In this document: positions 1 through 12,000 of the stretch, in pieces
Layout: each line of letters opens with the position of its first letter
Position numbering within the stretch: the first letter of the stretch is position 1
NCBI RefSeq assembly: GCF_002994745.2
Contig: NC_037094.1
Coordinates: 65,626,989 to 65,690,988, forward strand
Source of the DNA: Rosa chinensis
Taxonomy: Eukaryota; Streptophyta; Magnoliopsida; Rosales; Rosaceae
Length of the DNA stretch: 64,000 nt
Reading direction: 5' to 3'
Program-made: the position numbers and the translations under genes
The notes under the pieces: model-generated
The model's database searches: none
Told to the model about the DNA's origin: nothing
The model's input: only the letters and a program-made list of their open reading frames with translations

Positions 1-1090
1 AATCCGCGACCACAGGAATGGATTGCAATTTTGTGTCTTCACTAAAAATCTGGCTCCATGCCCTAGCCTGTTCGCTTTCATTATGCAACATAACTGGCAC
101 CTGTAGGCAAACTGATATTTAGCAGGATGACAAAAGGATAACTTTCTGTCCAAATGAGTAAAACCTGAGGACTTAATTACAGTTCAGACATTAATACAAT
201 TGTAAAACCCGGAGTTTGAGTTGATAGGTATCTTTTTCACTTCTCCCCTTTCCCCTTTAATACAGATTTTTTTTATCTGCATTCCCCTGCTAATTACTGC
301 ATGGATGATCAATGGTATTAAACCAATTTGATCATCTATCGACATCAGTTCAAATTACGATAATCACTATGCCTCCAAATAGCTACATAATGTGGTATCT
401 TATGACACTAAACAGATTTGTTTTCCCTAAAATTACCTTCTTACGACGGTGCTGTGTCATGGCAAGCATGGCAGTCATCTGTGCACGAATCAGTGCAGAT
501 GTATAGATCATGTCGACAGGTATGTTGCTGATTCTCTTGCCAGCTTCAAGTGCCTCTTCTACACCCTTCTTGCTCAGCGGCACATCAACACAGCCAGTGA
601 ACAAGTTCTTTTCGTTCCACAATGATTCACCATGCCTAATCAAAATCAAAGCTGCTTCATCTGAAAGGATATGGAAAAGAATGTTTCAAAATTTCAATAA
701 CCAAACGTGGTGATTTCATTCAGCTCAATAGAAAAGATCTACAGAAAAGAAAGAACAATTATACAAGTATACTGACTATTCATCAACAAATCAAAATAGG
801 GTGAGTAAAACCAGCTTACTAGATTTCTTTCGTGATTCGCTTTCTTTGTTCTTTGAGGGGGACGAAACGTGATCAATCACTGAAGTTTGGGAAGTCGAAG
901 CTCGAATTACACCAAGGTTTCTCTGACCAGAGTTGTAGCATACTCTTCTTGACAGTCCAACATCAACCTCGAACGCCTTTGAAATCAATCTCACTGAACT
1001 TTTCCCCAACTCTTGATGAATGCCAGAGTTATAGAGATGTCCATGGGACTGGTGAGTTCCAATGGATTGGTGAAACACTGCAGTAGCCAT
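1..1090 (-). CDS. 2,3-bisphosphoglycerate-dependent phosphoglycerate mutase, plastid-type (partial, 3' end off window)
   Basis: Interconverts 3- and 2-phosphoglycerate through a phosphohistidine. Three exons are visible on the minus strand: 1090-820 (ATG to AAATCTA, donor GTAAGC), 660-437 (after TTTTCAG, donor GTAATT) and 100 to the window edge (after CTACAG). They join in frame to give about 198 codons. Residues 1-90 are rich in Ser, Arg and Lys and poor in acidic residues, as in a chloroplast transit peptide. The histidine phosphatase signature LILIRHGESLWNEKNLFTG follows, with catalytic His at about residue 100, then the family stretches NIPVDMIYTSALIRAQMTAM and VPVMLHNESEQARAW. The first and second exons join as A|AT, giving KKSNEAAL, which is normal for plant members. 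The ATG lies one base after a splice-like TTTTTTAG, so an intron in the 5' UTR is likely. The C-terminal half of the enzyme is not in the window. Family assignment is secure; plastid location is inferred. Confidence 0.93.
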
Positions 1091-1940
1091 CCTAAAAAAT
1101 CATAAACATCTCAAGTAAACGACAAAAGTACAACGATTACACAAATGGGAACAGAGACACTATATTGATATACAAATGATCATAAACATTTCTCTCTTAG
1201 AGATTCTTAGGCCTTCAAATTTCTAAATCAATACCCCCATTAGATGCATGTTAATCAATCACTTCCCTCACAACCCAAAAACTTAAACATTGCTAGGGAA
1301 ACAACAAGCTAATACATCTCAGATAAACATGTTCATCAACCTCATGCATCATAATCATAATTCACAAAGAAAATTAGTAATAAGAGGTCATAATCAAAAT
1401 TCACAAAGAAAATTAGTAATAAGAGATCTATGTTGAAGGAACCCCAAACAATATGTGCTTAAAAAATAATTAAAAGATCTCTGCTTTATACCATTTTCAA
1501 TGTTCAATCACATTCAAATCAAAGTCAAAAATGAAAAAGAACAAACCTCCTTAGCAAAATCAGAGAGAAACCCAGATACCAAAAGGCCCAGAATCCAATG
1601 CAAAATGAATCAAGAATCTATCTTGATGAAGGTTGGTAGGAGTAAATTACCTTGATGTTAATATATATGGGAAAAACCGACGAAACCGAGGAAGAGGCAA
1701 AATGGAAACACGACCAAATGGGACCAGAGTTTAATACGAGAAAAGTTGACGGAGAAGAAGATGATTGACAGTTTATATGACACAAGTTGAGAGCTGCATT
1801 TACATGTCGATTTCTGAGAGAACAAAACCAAAGCAAACCAAAACCAAACAGAAAATGGAAAGAGAAAAATGTGAAATAGGCGAGGGAAACTGGGGAAGTG
1901 AGTTTTACATGAGTTTTATATGGCCTTTTTATTTATAGAA
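1091..1940 (-). promoter_or_regulatory. 5' UTR, probable 5' UTR intron and promoter of the phosphoglycerate mutase gene
   Basis: A TATAAATA box on the minus strand covers 1937-1930, which places transcription start near 1900. A good donor (CAAG|GTAATT, GT at 1650-1649) and the acceptor just before the ATG at 1090 would define a leader intron of about 560 bp; a second possible donor lies near 1547. The intron holds a 39-bp tandem duplication (1349-1387 and 1388-1426). The boundaries are predicted from splice consensus only. Confidence 0.6.
1349..1426. repeat. 39-bp tandem duplication in the leader intron
   Basis: Two adjacent copies of a 39-bp unit starting TCATAATCA and containing TTCACAAAGAAAATTAG differ at only a few bases. 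Such a recent local duplication is a candidate length polymorphism. Confidence 0.85.
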
Positions 1941-2491
1941 GAAATCGTTGTTGTTTGTCGTCGTCACTAAAAGCGCTATGGAGGAACAGTATATTGACAA
2001 TTTGCCCAACTTGGCGACACCATTGGTGGGCGTTTATGGTTCTACTAAGTTGGGCTTCTTTGACTTCAATTCCTTATTCTTTTCTTTTTGTAGTCACATT
2101 GTGTTTGAAATTCATATATTCGATTGAAAAGAAGAATATCATTTTGCATGTGAAAGAAATTGAATAGATAAACCATGACCATGTAAATCCATGTTGGATT
2201 AATCATAATCGATAAACATGTTCGAATGTCTGTGTTTATTATGTAATTTGTAGTTTTGGATGTCTTTTGGATAAGAAACTTGTTAGAAAGCGGAAATAGT
2301 TGCAAATGTTAATCGATTTTCTTTAGTAACATTACGATCTTAGAAAGAATAGTTTTTGTTATGTGATTGTGTTTGATTAAGAAAAGTTTTTTTTTACCGA
2401 ATTTCGAGTTCCTTAATAATGCAGTGAAAGACCACTGTTAACTGATTGGTCGATGGAGACATTTTAACATCCTAATATCAAATAGAACTAC

Positions 2492-2649
2492 ATCATTGGC
2501 TTGGTCAAGTAAAATTAATAATAAAAAAAAATTTTATTTAGCCCACCCACTCTTATATATGTCAATTAAAATCGAACTCATGATATTTACAATATTGGAA
2601 TTACAACTTACTAATAGGTCACAGCTCATTGGCTTAGTCAAGTAAAATA
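2492..2649 (-). mobile_element. Short tRNA-like SINE relic between long direct repeats
   Basis: Two direct repeats of about 22 bp reading TCATTGGCTTRGTCAAGTAA flank roughly 112 bp. Read on the minus strand the insert has a box-B-like GAGTTCGATTT and ends in an A/T-rich tail, as in a tRNA-derived SINE. Box A is not convincing, so this could also be another short retroposed fragment. Confidence 0.4.
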
Positions 2650-2674
2650 CAAAGAGAAATTTTTACATGGGGCA

Positions 2675-2815
2675 AACGTACTACGCGGCGGTGGGGCAGC
2701 CCAATCAAAATTCAGAAAAATTTTAAGTGTGTTCTAAATTTATTCTTACTTATAAAAATAAAACACCCAAAGCACCCCCTTATAAGTTCACTGATTGGGT
2801 AGCCCTACGCAAAAA
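2675..2815. mobile_element. Possible small MITE with GGGCTGCCCAATCA-like inverted ends
   Basis: GGGGCAGCCCAATCA on the left is mirrored by TGATTGGGTAGCCC on the right about 110 bp away. I could not fix a target-site duplication, so class and edges are uncertain. Confidence 0.35.
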
Positions 2816-5640
2816 TCTCTCACAGCACTACAATTTACGCATGAAAAAAGGAGAAACGTGTAAATTGAAAACACAATAATTAATGGGGGGTGGAGAGTAG
2901 TCCTATTCTTCTTCTTTTTCCTCTTCCTCTTGAATATCTAATAAATTGGCCCTTTATCGCATGCATATAATAAAGATAATATGTAGTTTCGTTTTTGTTA
3001 GCTAGCTGCTAATTGCCCGAGACTTTTAGACATGAATTATTTGACAGAGACAGTTGCTTATGGCTTTCTATTTATATTTTCAGCATAAAAACCAACGATG
3101 TGTTTTTGCCTTTTGAGTAGTTGGAAGGCCTAGCAAATTAGCCCTAACTACGAAAGCGGCCAGTTAAGCAAAAGCAACCCTTCAAAGCCTCCACCCAGAA
3201 TTCATACCAGCACCTACCTCCACTCCACCAGCTCCTTCCAAGTCTTCTCTGTTCGATATTATAACACAAACACGTGCTTCTCTGTATTTGTATGTATATG
3301 CATGCAGCTTATTCTCTCATGCAGTCACACCAAATAGGCAAATACAACAACACCTCACCTAACCACTCTTCCTTCCACCAGAGATCTTGACAGTTTTCAG
3401 AGACCGCTGCCACGGGGCAAACTCAACAACGAATGAGGAAGGATATTCTTTTTGGTCAAGAAGAAATGGGAAGGATATTCTGGCATTGTTTGTTTTGAGT
3501 CCCTTTTACTATAAGGCGGGGCAAACTCAATGTACATGTCATGCTTAGTTTTTTTTTTTTTTAATCTGAATAAAGAACGGGTGCAGCTGCTTTTAAACTT
3601 TGATTAATAAAACTGTCGAATACAAGAGATAGACATTGAGCCTAAGCCCCTGATTACAATAAACATCTAGAGATCGCCTCAAAATGATATCAGAAGTCTT
3701 ACAAAATACGTGTATTCTAACAAACACCAATTAAGAATACACTATTGGCTACTCCATTTGCTTAGTTGTGTTTTTGTCTTTCAAATTTGACAAGTCGACG
3801 TACTCTTTGCTAGCTAGTTTAGTTTTCTTGATCGATCTTCAGTAGAGAGAATTAGAAATTAAGGATTTTTTTTTTTTTTGGGTGTTTTTTTCAAGCTATG
3901 TCAAAGAACAATAAAATTCTCCCATGAGAAAAATAGCAATTAAATACAAAAAAAAGGTACAGCCAATTGACAGCTAACCGATTTTAGAAGAGATCAGATC
4001 GATCCACCATAATTATATTTGGTTTACCAATTTCCCCGTAATTCTTTAGAATTTCTTGTACCTATATAAGTCTTTATTCAGGATTCAAGAATTCAAGGTG
4101 ATTCTCATTGTAATGTATTTTTATGTTTAAAAAAAAAAAAAAAGGTTCTAAAATAAGTTCGATATGTGGGACATCCATGCACGAGCTGAGAGGGACTACT
4201 GGCATAACTCTGGTCATGCATGAGTATGGATTCAACTGATATAAGCTTGCAAAGCCGACCTGGAGGCTTCTGACTAATCCATCCTCTCTTTGTTCCAGGC
4301 TCTTAAAGGCCAAGTACTTTCTTAGTTCATATTTTAGGAACGAGTAATAAGCGGGGTGAGGTTTATAGTCTTGAACCTCAGTTCGACTCCCAACTAAGCC
4401 GCTTGAATAAAGAGTGTGGGAGCAAAATATTCTTAGTGTAAATTGTCTTGTGCCACATCTCAATGTGGTCCTAAGAACAAATCGACCAACACTCCCGCTT
4501 GCCTAAGCACACTATTGTGGAACGCCACATCTCAGCAAACAAATATGAGCTACTCATCGCTTGAAATGTGCAATAATCTGAGATAATTACAGTCTCCTCC
4601 AGGAAGCATGATCCAGATTATGCAGACTAAAACTGAAGACCAAGTAGTGAACTGCCCGCCAGAACGGTCCAAATTTGAGCGGATCAACTCAAGCCTTCTA
4701 CGTAATATATGCAAGACACTTAGACAAACCCCCTGAAAAAGCCCAAAAATTTAATAGGGCCAGACCCAAACAGGTGAGTTCAGAATAACTGGGTCAGCAT
4801 ACTCCCCACAAACCCCGTTATTGGCAGGCTGAACTGGGTAGGAACCCACATACCCTTGGCCCATTGCCCTTGTTAACCTACATTCGACCTGATTGATTAT
4901 AAATGCTGGTGAGTTCTGTTCTCTCTTCCAGATGTGTAGAAGATTTCATCTGTTCCAATTAGTTTCAATCTCCCTATGGATCTGAATCATTGCCTTTCAT
5001 CACGTTTTAGGCCTCGAATTATCTGTTTTCTCAATTTCCTCCAATGTGATTAGCCTATTGTGGAAAACTCTCCGGAGTGCTAAGAGTTTAAACTGCATAT
5101 TGTGCTTGCTTGGCACAAGGTTGGAATGTGTTGACAACTGCCTAGAGCCAAGTTGGCTAGTCTTTTCTTCTAGATGTTTGGAAGGCCCATACCCCATGGT
5201 ACTAAACATTGAGCTTCAAAACTTAATTAAGCACGGTCAAAATTCAAAAATGGTATCACGCTCTACGCCTAATAGTAAATCTGTAACACCAAGCTTGACT
5301 ATAAATCTGTAACACCAAGCTTGACTATCAGAACAGATTGCATGTTTGATCCTTCACCTGATCAAAAATGTACAAGTACTATTCAATCAGGCAGAAGATA
5401 TATGCTGTAGATACTATACTAAAGTCAAATCCACTGGAAAAACCAATTTAAACACATTTCAATTATCATTAACAAAACCTATTATTTCCGGATCAAACGA
5501 GACCATACAAATATATATATCATGGAGAGTACATTAGCAATTAAATGAAGAATCTTTAGGTGTCGAGATAACAAACCAACAAATAATACCAAACATTAGG
5601 AGAATATAGCCAACAAAGTTTTTAAAACTAGATGCATACT
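2816..5640. other. Gene-free stretch
   Basis: I see no supportable gene. The stretch holds A/T-rich sequence, two T-runs that look like retroposon tails on the minus strand (near 3550 and 3868), a CT-rich leader-like segment around 3170-3400, and a 26-bp tandem duplication at 5276-5327 (unit containing CTGTAACACCAAGCTTGAC). A 129-codon minus-strand frame at 4074-4463 has no recognisable domain. Confidence 0.5.
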
Positions 5641-5659
5641 CTAGGAACTCAAACCACAT

Positions 5660-6743
5660 CTACACATCCAACTCCTGCATCTGCTTGAGAATCTGGGAAC
5701 AACCAGACACGGCCTCAGTCCTCATGAACCCCATAGCATTGGCCAAACGGTTGTATGATGCAATGCCATTGTAGCCGGTGAGGATGACACGAGCACGGTC
5801 ACGCCCTGGGGTAGCTTCTGAACAGCTCTTCTGAGGGCTGCTCACAAGGATAGAATCACAGATCTGGTCCTCATGGTCCTCTGCAACAGTAATCCTGTAG
5901 GTTCCGGTCGAGTCAGTTGTCCCTTCTTTGCTGTACCTGAGTGCCATGGTCAGCTTGTCCTTGCATTCCACTCTAACCTTAGCACCTATTATCAACACCC
6001 CCAATCAAATTCCATCAGAGACAAATCAACAACCATAACACATTCACAGTCGAAATCACATCACCTCAAAACATACACATTTCACATACCTACGCCTAAC
6101 ATAGCTTACGACAACATATACAATTAACCACAAGATAACACAAAACCATTTCTACATCGCCCAAAAATATTGCATTTTGCTACGGATTACAAGAAATCCG
6201 AAACTTACAGCAATGCAATTCTTCAAAACAGATTACCGCGTCCTAATGCTAAATCAATATTCTCAGTCTTGTACTGACCATATATTCTTAGATTTTTTTT
6301 TTTTTTTTTTTAACTGATTGAACCGATTCTTATATATCCACAGAAAGTCACTGTCGATCTATTAGGTTATTTTTCCTTCACCAATATAATAAACACTAGA
6401 ATTGTAGAGCACATCTCCACAGTCCAACTGGTTCAAATCCCAGTCAGATCTGTGAAACAAAACCTTTTACACAAAAATTAAAAAAAAAAATGAGAAAAAA
6501 GGTTTCAGATCTAGCAAACCGAGATCGAAGCCGTAAATCCACAACAAAGCCAAAAAATACAAAAGCGCAAAAAGGAGATCTAGGTTTACCGGCAATGTAG
6601 GTGGTGGCGGAGGACTCGTAACCGAAACGGCAAGCGTCGCAGTAGACCTTTCCTTCGACGGTGAACGGAGTCCTCATCGGACGGGTGGCGACGGCCAGAG
6701 CCGGCAGCACGCACAGAGCGAACAGCATCACAAGCTTCGCCAT
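5660..6743 (-). CDS. Ole e 1-like secreted protein (pollen Ole e 1/extensin family), 159 aa
   Basis: Small secreted cell-wall-associated protein of the Pollen_Ole_e_1 family; some members are pollen proteins or allergens and many are expressed elsewhere, with largely unknown biochemical role. Exon 1 is 6743-6590 (donor G|GTAAAC) and exon 2 is 5985-5660 (after ATAATAG); they join in frame across GCC G|GT. The ATG at 6743 is chosen over the longer open frame because a clear signal peptide (about residues 1-19, hydrophobic core LVMLFALCVLPALAVA) starts there. The family motif GKVYCDAC follows at residues 31-38. Six cysteines (35, 38, 59, 94, 106, 147) match the family's three-disulfide pattern. 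Length is typical. The 604-bp intron carries a possible SINE remnant and a T-run. It is transcribed leftward, in the same direction as the phosphoglycerate mutase gene. Confidence 0.92.
6295..6492. repeat. Possible SINE fragment in the Ole e 1-like gene intron
   Basis: The stretch TTGTAGAGCACATC, followed about 30 bp later by GGTTCAAATCCC and then by an A-run (6480-6490), resembles a degraded tRNA-derived SINE with box A and box B in the plus orientation. A 15-bp T-run lies upstream. No target-site duplication was found. Confidence 0.35.
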
Positions 6744-7010
6744 TGTAGCAGGAGTTTTTTTCTGAATTGCTGAGAGAAAGAGAGACACTGAATTTTTTTT
6801 CGGTAGTGATGAAGAGAGTGTTGTGGGTATAAATAATTATATATGTGATGATAATAAAAGGCAGCGCGTAATCACGAGGAGAGGTGAGAGCAATTTACGG
6901 GAAAATTGAGTGCCCGAAGCGCGTGGGGCGGGGATTGGGTGCGGGCTGGGATTCTGTGAGCGCGTTTTTTGTGTGGCTGACACGTCATTGGGAGAGGTGG
7001 GTTGGCCAAT
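6744..7010 (-). promoter_or_regulatory. Promoter region of the Ole e 1-like gene
   Basis: On the minus strand TATTTATA lies at 6835-6828, about 85 bp before the ATG. Further upstream a CCAATGACGTGTCAG block (6991-6977) combines a CCAAT box with an ACGT core of the type bound by bZIP factors, and a second CCAAT-like sequence is seen near 7004 on the plus strand. Function is inferred from motif and position only. Confidence 0.5.
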
Positions 7011-8031
7011 GGAGGGAGAGTTTTTGAGTGAGATATAGTGAGAATGGATGTAGAGGAAGATATGGTGGTGGTGATTTGAGGACAGCTAGGCGCTGTCGGT
7101 GCTTCACATGGAGGGTGCGTGAGGGAAACTTGTGATGGGCTGTTCGCCAGCCCATGGCGCGTCAATCCTCGACTGTATTAATTTTTTTTTCCTTTATTTT
7201 ATTTTATTAAGAAATAAGACTAAAATAGCTCTACAAAGGTTTGGTATCACAATTCACAAGCATGAAATGCGACTTCCTTCGTGGTCTTCAATGGTAAAAT
7301 TAGGCCTGGGATCAGAACCATAAACCGGATATACCGCACCGAATCAAACCGGAAAATCTGGTTTGGTTCGGTTCCACGACATCTTTCTAGCAAGTTTTTT
7401 CGGTTCGGTTCTTGACACTCTTAATTCGGTTCGGTTTTCACTCCCATTCTTTTGCATTTTTGAAATTGAATGAAACCGCATAGTACACGTGTAGGTATAT
7501 AGACTTGACAACAAACAATCACTCATTATCTTTATAAGGTAAACCTGAAATTGATTTTCTCAATTCAATTTCTCGATCAAACCCTAAATTTTTTTTATCT
7601 CTCATTCTTTCTCTGTGTCTCACTCTTAAGCCCTAGTTCTTATGCCGACTTTCTTCATCCCTAGTTCAAACCCCCAAATTCCAACTCGTCTTCGAAGTTT
7701 GAATTATGAACCCCAACTCACTTTACCCCTAATTCAAACACTGAAATTTTAACTCGTCCCCAAATTCTGCTTAATCCCTATATTCAAGCCTCCAAATTCT
7801 CGTGGATTCATACAATAATCCAACTACAAAAGGAACGAAATTGTGCTTGTAAATGCAACAGAAGAATCATATGATGAAATAAAGCATGCAAAAGTTCGGC
7901 CTAATTTGAAATTGAAAGAGACGAAACATGCTCCAATAAAGAGGAAGAGGCAATCGAGATCTGTTGCTGGTTTAAGATAGATATCATGGGTCTGAGAATA
8001 TTTCACCAAGGAAGATCATCCCATCATCGAG

Positions 8032-11000
8032 GTGATTGATGGTAAGGAAGAGTGTGTTGGGAACACCAAGAGAGCACAATGTAAGTATTGCTATACTCAT
8101 CTTGCCCACAATTCTCCTAGCAATGGCACTAGCTCTCTTAAAAAGCACATTGAGCAATTTTGCATTGGGTACCTTGGTATAACTAATTTAGGTGAGGGTC
8201 AAACCCATCTTTCCACTGATGTTATTGTGAAGCATTGGACTCAGGAAAATTGCATTATAACAGCCACTGAAGTTATCATAATTGATGAACTACCATTTAG
8301 TTATATTGAAATACTAGAATTTAAAAGATTTTGTAGGTTACCAGTTCCTAAGTTCATAATCCATGTAGGAAATTGATAGTGAAAACATTTTTGAGAATGT
8401 ATGATGAAAAGAAGAAGAGCTCATGAAGAAAGAATTAAACAACCATTGTGCATGTTTGATGACTGATACTTGGACATTGATCCAAACATAAACTACATGG
8501 TTGTACAGCCCATTTCATAGATAATGGCTGGAAAATGCACAGGAGAGAGCTTAATTTTTTTCTTATTCCAAACCATCAAGGCATTACCATAGCAAATATT
8601 CTAGAGACTTGTGTGGTCAATCAAGACGGTTTTAACTATTTCAGTAGATAATGCTTCAGCCAATAAGATAGCTATTGATTACATTAGGTAAAAAAATGGG
8701 CAATCTAGACAAGCAGCAAATCTTTGGAGGGGGGTTTCTAAATGCAAAATGCTTGTTTCACATTGTGAGGTCTGGTTTGCATATTATTGACAAGTTTGTG
8801 GCTAGTATTAGGAATCCAGTTAGGTACATTAGATGCTCATTAGCTAGGCTAGATGCTTTTAAGCTTTGTGTTGAAAAGAAAACATGGAGTGCAAGATTGT
8901 CTGTGTCTTAGATGTTCAACAATGTGGAATTTCACATACATCATGTTCGACTTGCATTGGAGCTTAAACAAGGGTTTGATAGGATGGTTGACGAGAAAAA
9001 AGATATGAAGTATTTAAGTTATTTTGATGAGAATGAGGAATAAGATGCATGAGGATAAGGAAGACAATTTGGTTAAAGCCAAGTCCAGTGACAGGACCTG
9101 CCTCAAATTTCACACTGAAACTCGAGGTGGCCCTGTAGGGCCCACCTTAAGAATAACTCTACCGAAAATTCGGCAGTGTCATCCCTAAAAATGGACTACC
9201 CAGAACCTGAAGAAAACACATTTACACTTCTAAACAATCCATCTTTATTCTCTTGGAGCCACCTTGCTTCCCAAATCACAACATCTCCCATTTCACAAGT
9301 ACAAGTCTCAACTTAACAACATCAATCTCACAAGTTATCAGAGTAATTCTAATACAAAAGGTAAACCAGGAAAACATAAATAAGATGATTATGTGGAAGC
9401 TATGATATTGATTATGCTTCGACTCCATGTACGCCCGACCTCAACTAATCTGGTCTGCAAACTGGGCATTTGAAACCGAAGGGCCCAGGGGAAAGTATTT
9501 AAAAACGTTAACGTGAGTGGACAAAAATAAATAATCAAGATACTTTAAATAAGGTAAACTTTAATATTTTCCCACGTATTTAAACTTATAAAACCTCAAT
9601 GCATGCAAGGTTTATAAAACATATTTCTTTAAGCGCAAAAACTCTTGAAAACATACCAGCCCCGCTAGTTAAGGGAAATTGGACTAGCCCCGTTAGTCAA
9701 GAATAATAAAGTATAAGTAGGGGAAGACAATAGCTATACGAATGAGCCTCCCAGGCTAAAGTACTCTCATACTCTAGTAATTACCCTTACGCCATTAAGG
9801 CGGATACTGAGCTTCAGGGTTATCACCACAAAGGCAGCAGCCCAGCACCACAAAGGCGGACAACCTTAAGTGTTTCAATCACGTCATCACAAACGCAGAC
9901 AACATGCTAACATGATAATATAATCACCACAAGTAGGGCATAAGAAAAACATTCAAAGACCAGTAAATCCATAAATCCTTAAAATCCATCAAGTTTCCCC
10001 AAAATCTCGCTAATGAAATCATGAATACAATTCCCAACCATACTTGGACAATCTCAAGATAATTCAATTAAATCAACCACGTGTCTCACACGTCAAAATA
10101 ATCTCAATCTGATAATAAATAGCGAGATTAAATTACAAATCATAAATTCAAATAATAATCAATCATCAAAGATAAATCAACGAAAGCTTAAGGTCAAACA
10201 AAATGGCAAAACAAAATTTTTCCCAAAAGTCAACATCAAAATAAATCACAATTAATTCTCTAAAATCATCATCGAAAGCAATTCACAAGATAAATCAAAA
10301 TCAAATTCCGAAATCAAATCATATGTTCAAATTATAAACCAAAACCAAATAATATGTCGATTAAGGCTTGAGGGCTGCCACAGCAGCCTTTTATTCAAAA
10401 AAAAAAAAACGATAAAGGAATAAATCACTTATTCGGAAAATAATTGCATGCATCATTTAAAATCAAAGGTCCACTCACAATATGATTTAGGCACCCAGGC
10501 GGTCACGCGTAAGAATTTCCTCAACGAGCAGTGGCTCGGTACGTCGTCTTGTACACAATAATACATCTTGAATAACCGAATGGAATTTTTGAAATAAATT
10601 CATAATAAATGAACTGAAAACTCCATATCTTTGACCCTCCAAAATCTACAAGTTTCAAACATTACCATCAACATCGTTTCATCAATTCTAGCATTCTAGA
10701 ATAGAAACGAAGAAAATCCATTGGTCGGATTTCTGAAAGTAAACACCCGAAACTTCATAAATTCCCAATCGATACTAAACTTCCTCCGAATTCCACCAAA
10801 CTGATACCCAAGAGTTCTACACACTACAAGGAACCAACTAGCAAAAATAGATGGCCGAAAAAGACCGCACGCTCCTCCACAGGCCACTAATAGTGGCGGC
10901 GTGTGGGCCGTTGGTCCCGACCCCTAATTGGGTCATGAAATTTCATCACCATCATCCGCTCATCATCTCCAACAGCTTTCTCAACTAACGCAAAGTCCAA

Positions 11001-11995
11001 TTTTAAGTATAGAAGCCGAAATTTACCTCAATTTAGGAGGATTTGGAGCCGAAATCACTCAAAATCTGAAATTTGTCTTCCTCAGGTTGAATTCAGATGT
11101 GAAACTTGGAGGGTTTGTAGAGGATAGCAAGACGAACAAAGCCCAATTAGTCTCAATGGCCAATTTGACCGGAGTTGGTCGGAATTTGAAAAATATGCCG
11201 CAAACGAGTCTTACTTTCTTTTCTTCGATTCGTCATGTACGGTGAATGATAGCGTGCAAATCATAAATGCTTGGAAAGCTCGTTCCAAGGCGAAGAGACT
11301 GAACCAGTTTCACAGCCTGAGGTGGCCGAAATAGACTGGCAAGGCTGAGGAAGTTCAACGGCGAATCTACCGTTTTTCAGTTTTGGGGCTTCTATTTCGG
11401 AAAGCTTCCATATATATAGTGGTTTCCAAAAGAGGAAACTACTATTTATAGTATTAGAGTTCCCACTATTTATAAAAATACCATTAACTTAAATCCTTAA
11501 TAACTTCTTCATTACAACTCTGATTTTAGCGTACTTCGTGCCTACGAATTTTGTTTAACATGCTCTACAACTTCCGTGAAGAAAAAGTTTCTCAAATGAC
11601 CAACGAAACAAAAAGTCAACTTTTATGACCCCTTAAAAGTATCGAAACGAGGTTAAAAGTGAAAGTAAATGTCATTTACCATCCGAATAACCAGTAAACC
11701 GATAAATTGAGATACGGGACGTATCATCTAGAATGCCTAGGAACATGATAGGGCCACTATATGAAGCAGATTGGGACAAGGCTAGCGGTTTTGTCAAACC
11801 AACCAACGTACTACACCCAAAGTCCTCCATGACATAATGGCCATTAATGCATAAATTGAGGGTCTATTTACAAAGCCTTATAAATCATATGAAAGTCACA
11901 CTGAAAAAGTATTGTTTGAAATGGCTGTTAAAGTGAAGGCTACATACAAGAAGTACTTTGGATCCTTAGATGACGTTAAAATGGTTAAGTGGAGA
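8032..11995 (+). pseudogene. hAT transposase pseudogene (BED zinc finger plus RNase H-like core), interrupted
   Basis: Reading across several frames, the order is that of plant Ac/hAT transposases. A BED finger (AQCKYC then SSLKKHIEQFC) lies near 8080-8165, IIDELPFSYIE near 8280, MTDTW near 8460, VDNASANK near 8645, a degraded form of the usual CxAHILNLI box near 8750 (KCLFHIVRSG) and SIRNPVRY near 8800. After the inserted LTR come a stretch like DWEKARVFVKFL (seen as DWDKASGFVK, about 11780) and KVKATYKKYFG (about 11930). Stops and frameshifts occur throughout and the C-terminal dimerisation domain is missing. It cannot make an active transposase. Confidence 0.85.
9089..11726 (-). mobile_element. 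Solo LTR (gypsy-type family), older copy, inserted in the hAT transposase gene
   Basis: The element begins TGACAGGACC and ends ACGGGACGTATCA, so it has TG...CA ends. It is homologous along much of its length to the 2664-bp element at 18760-21423, sharing ACCGAAGGGCCC, the TAAAAACGTTAACGTGAG-type stretch, repeated CCCCGCTAGT, and the near-terminal run of AAAAGTCAACTTTTA followed by AGTAAACCG. Flanking pentamers are TCCAG and TCTAG, a TSD with one change. No internal retrotransposon domain or second LTR is present. The minus orientation is inferred because the better-preserved copy starts TGTAACGTCCCGG on that strand, as many plant gypsy LTRs do. Confidence 0.75.
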
Positions 11996-12000
11996 CAAAA

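Larger units (their letters stand above)
7301..12000 (+). mobile_element. Degenerate hAT (Ac-type) transposon, 3' end lost
   Basis: The element appears to begin at TAGGCCTGGG (7301), a typical hAT terminus, followed by a GGTTCGGTT-rich subterminal region (7315-7440) and a C/T-rich leader. The transposase relic runs from about 8032 and is split by a solo LTR at 9089-11726. The matching 3' terminus was not found; hAT-like coding stops near 12000, where unrelated retrotransposon-like sequence begins. Confidence 0.65.

Noticed and set aside
4074..4463. 129-codon minus-strand frame
   Set aside because: No recognisable domain, no signal peptide, no clear promoter or splice context, and a C-terminal Phe run coming from an A/T homopolymer.
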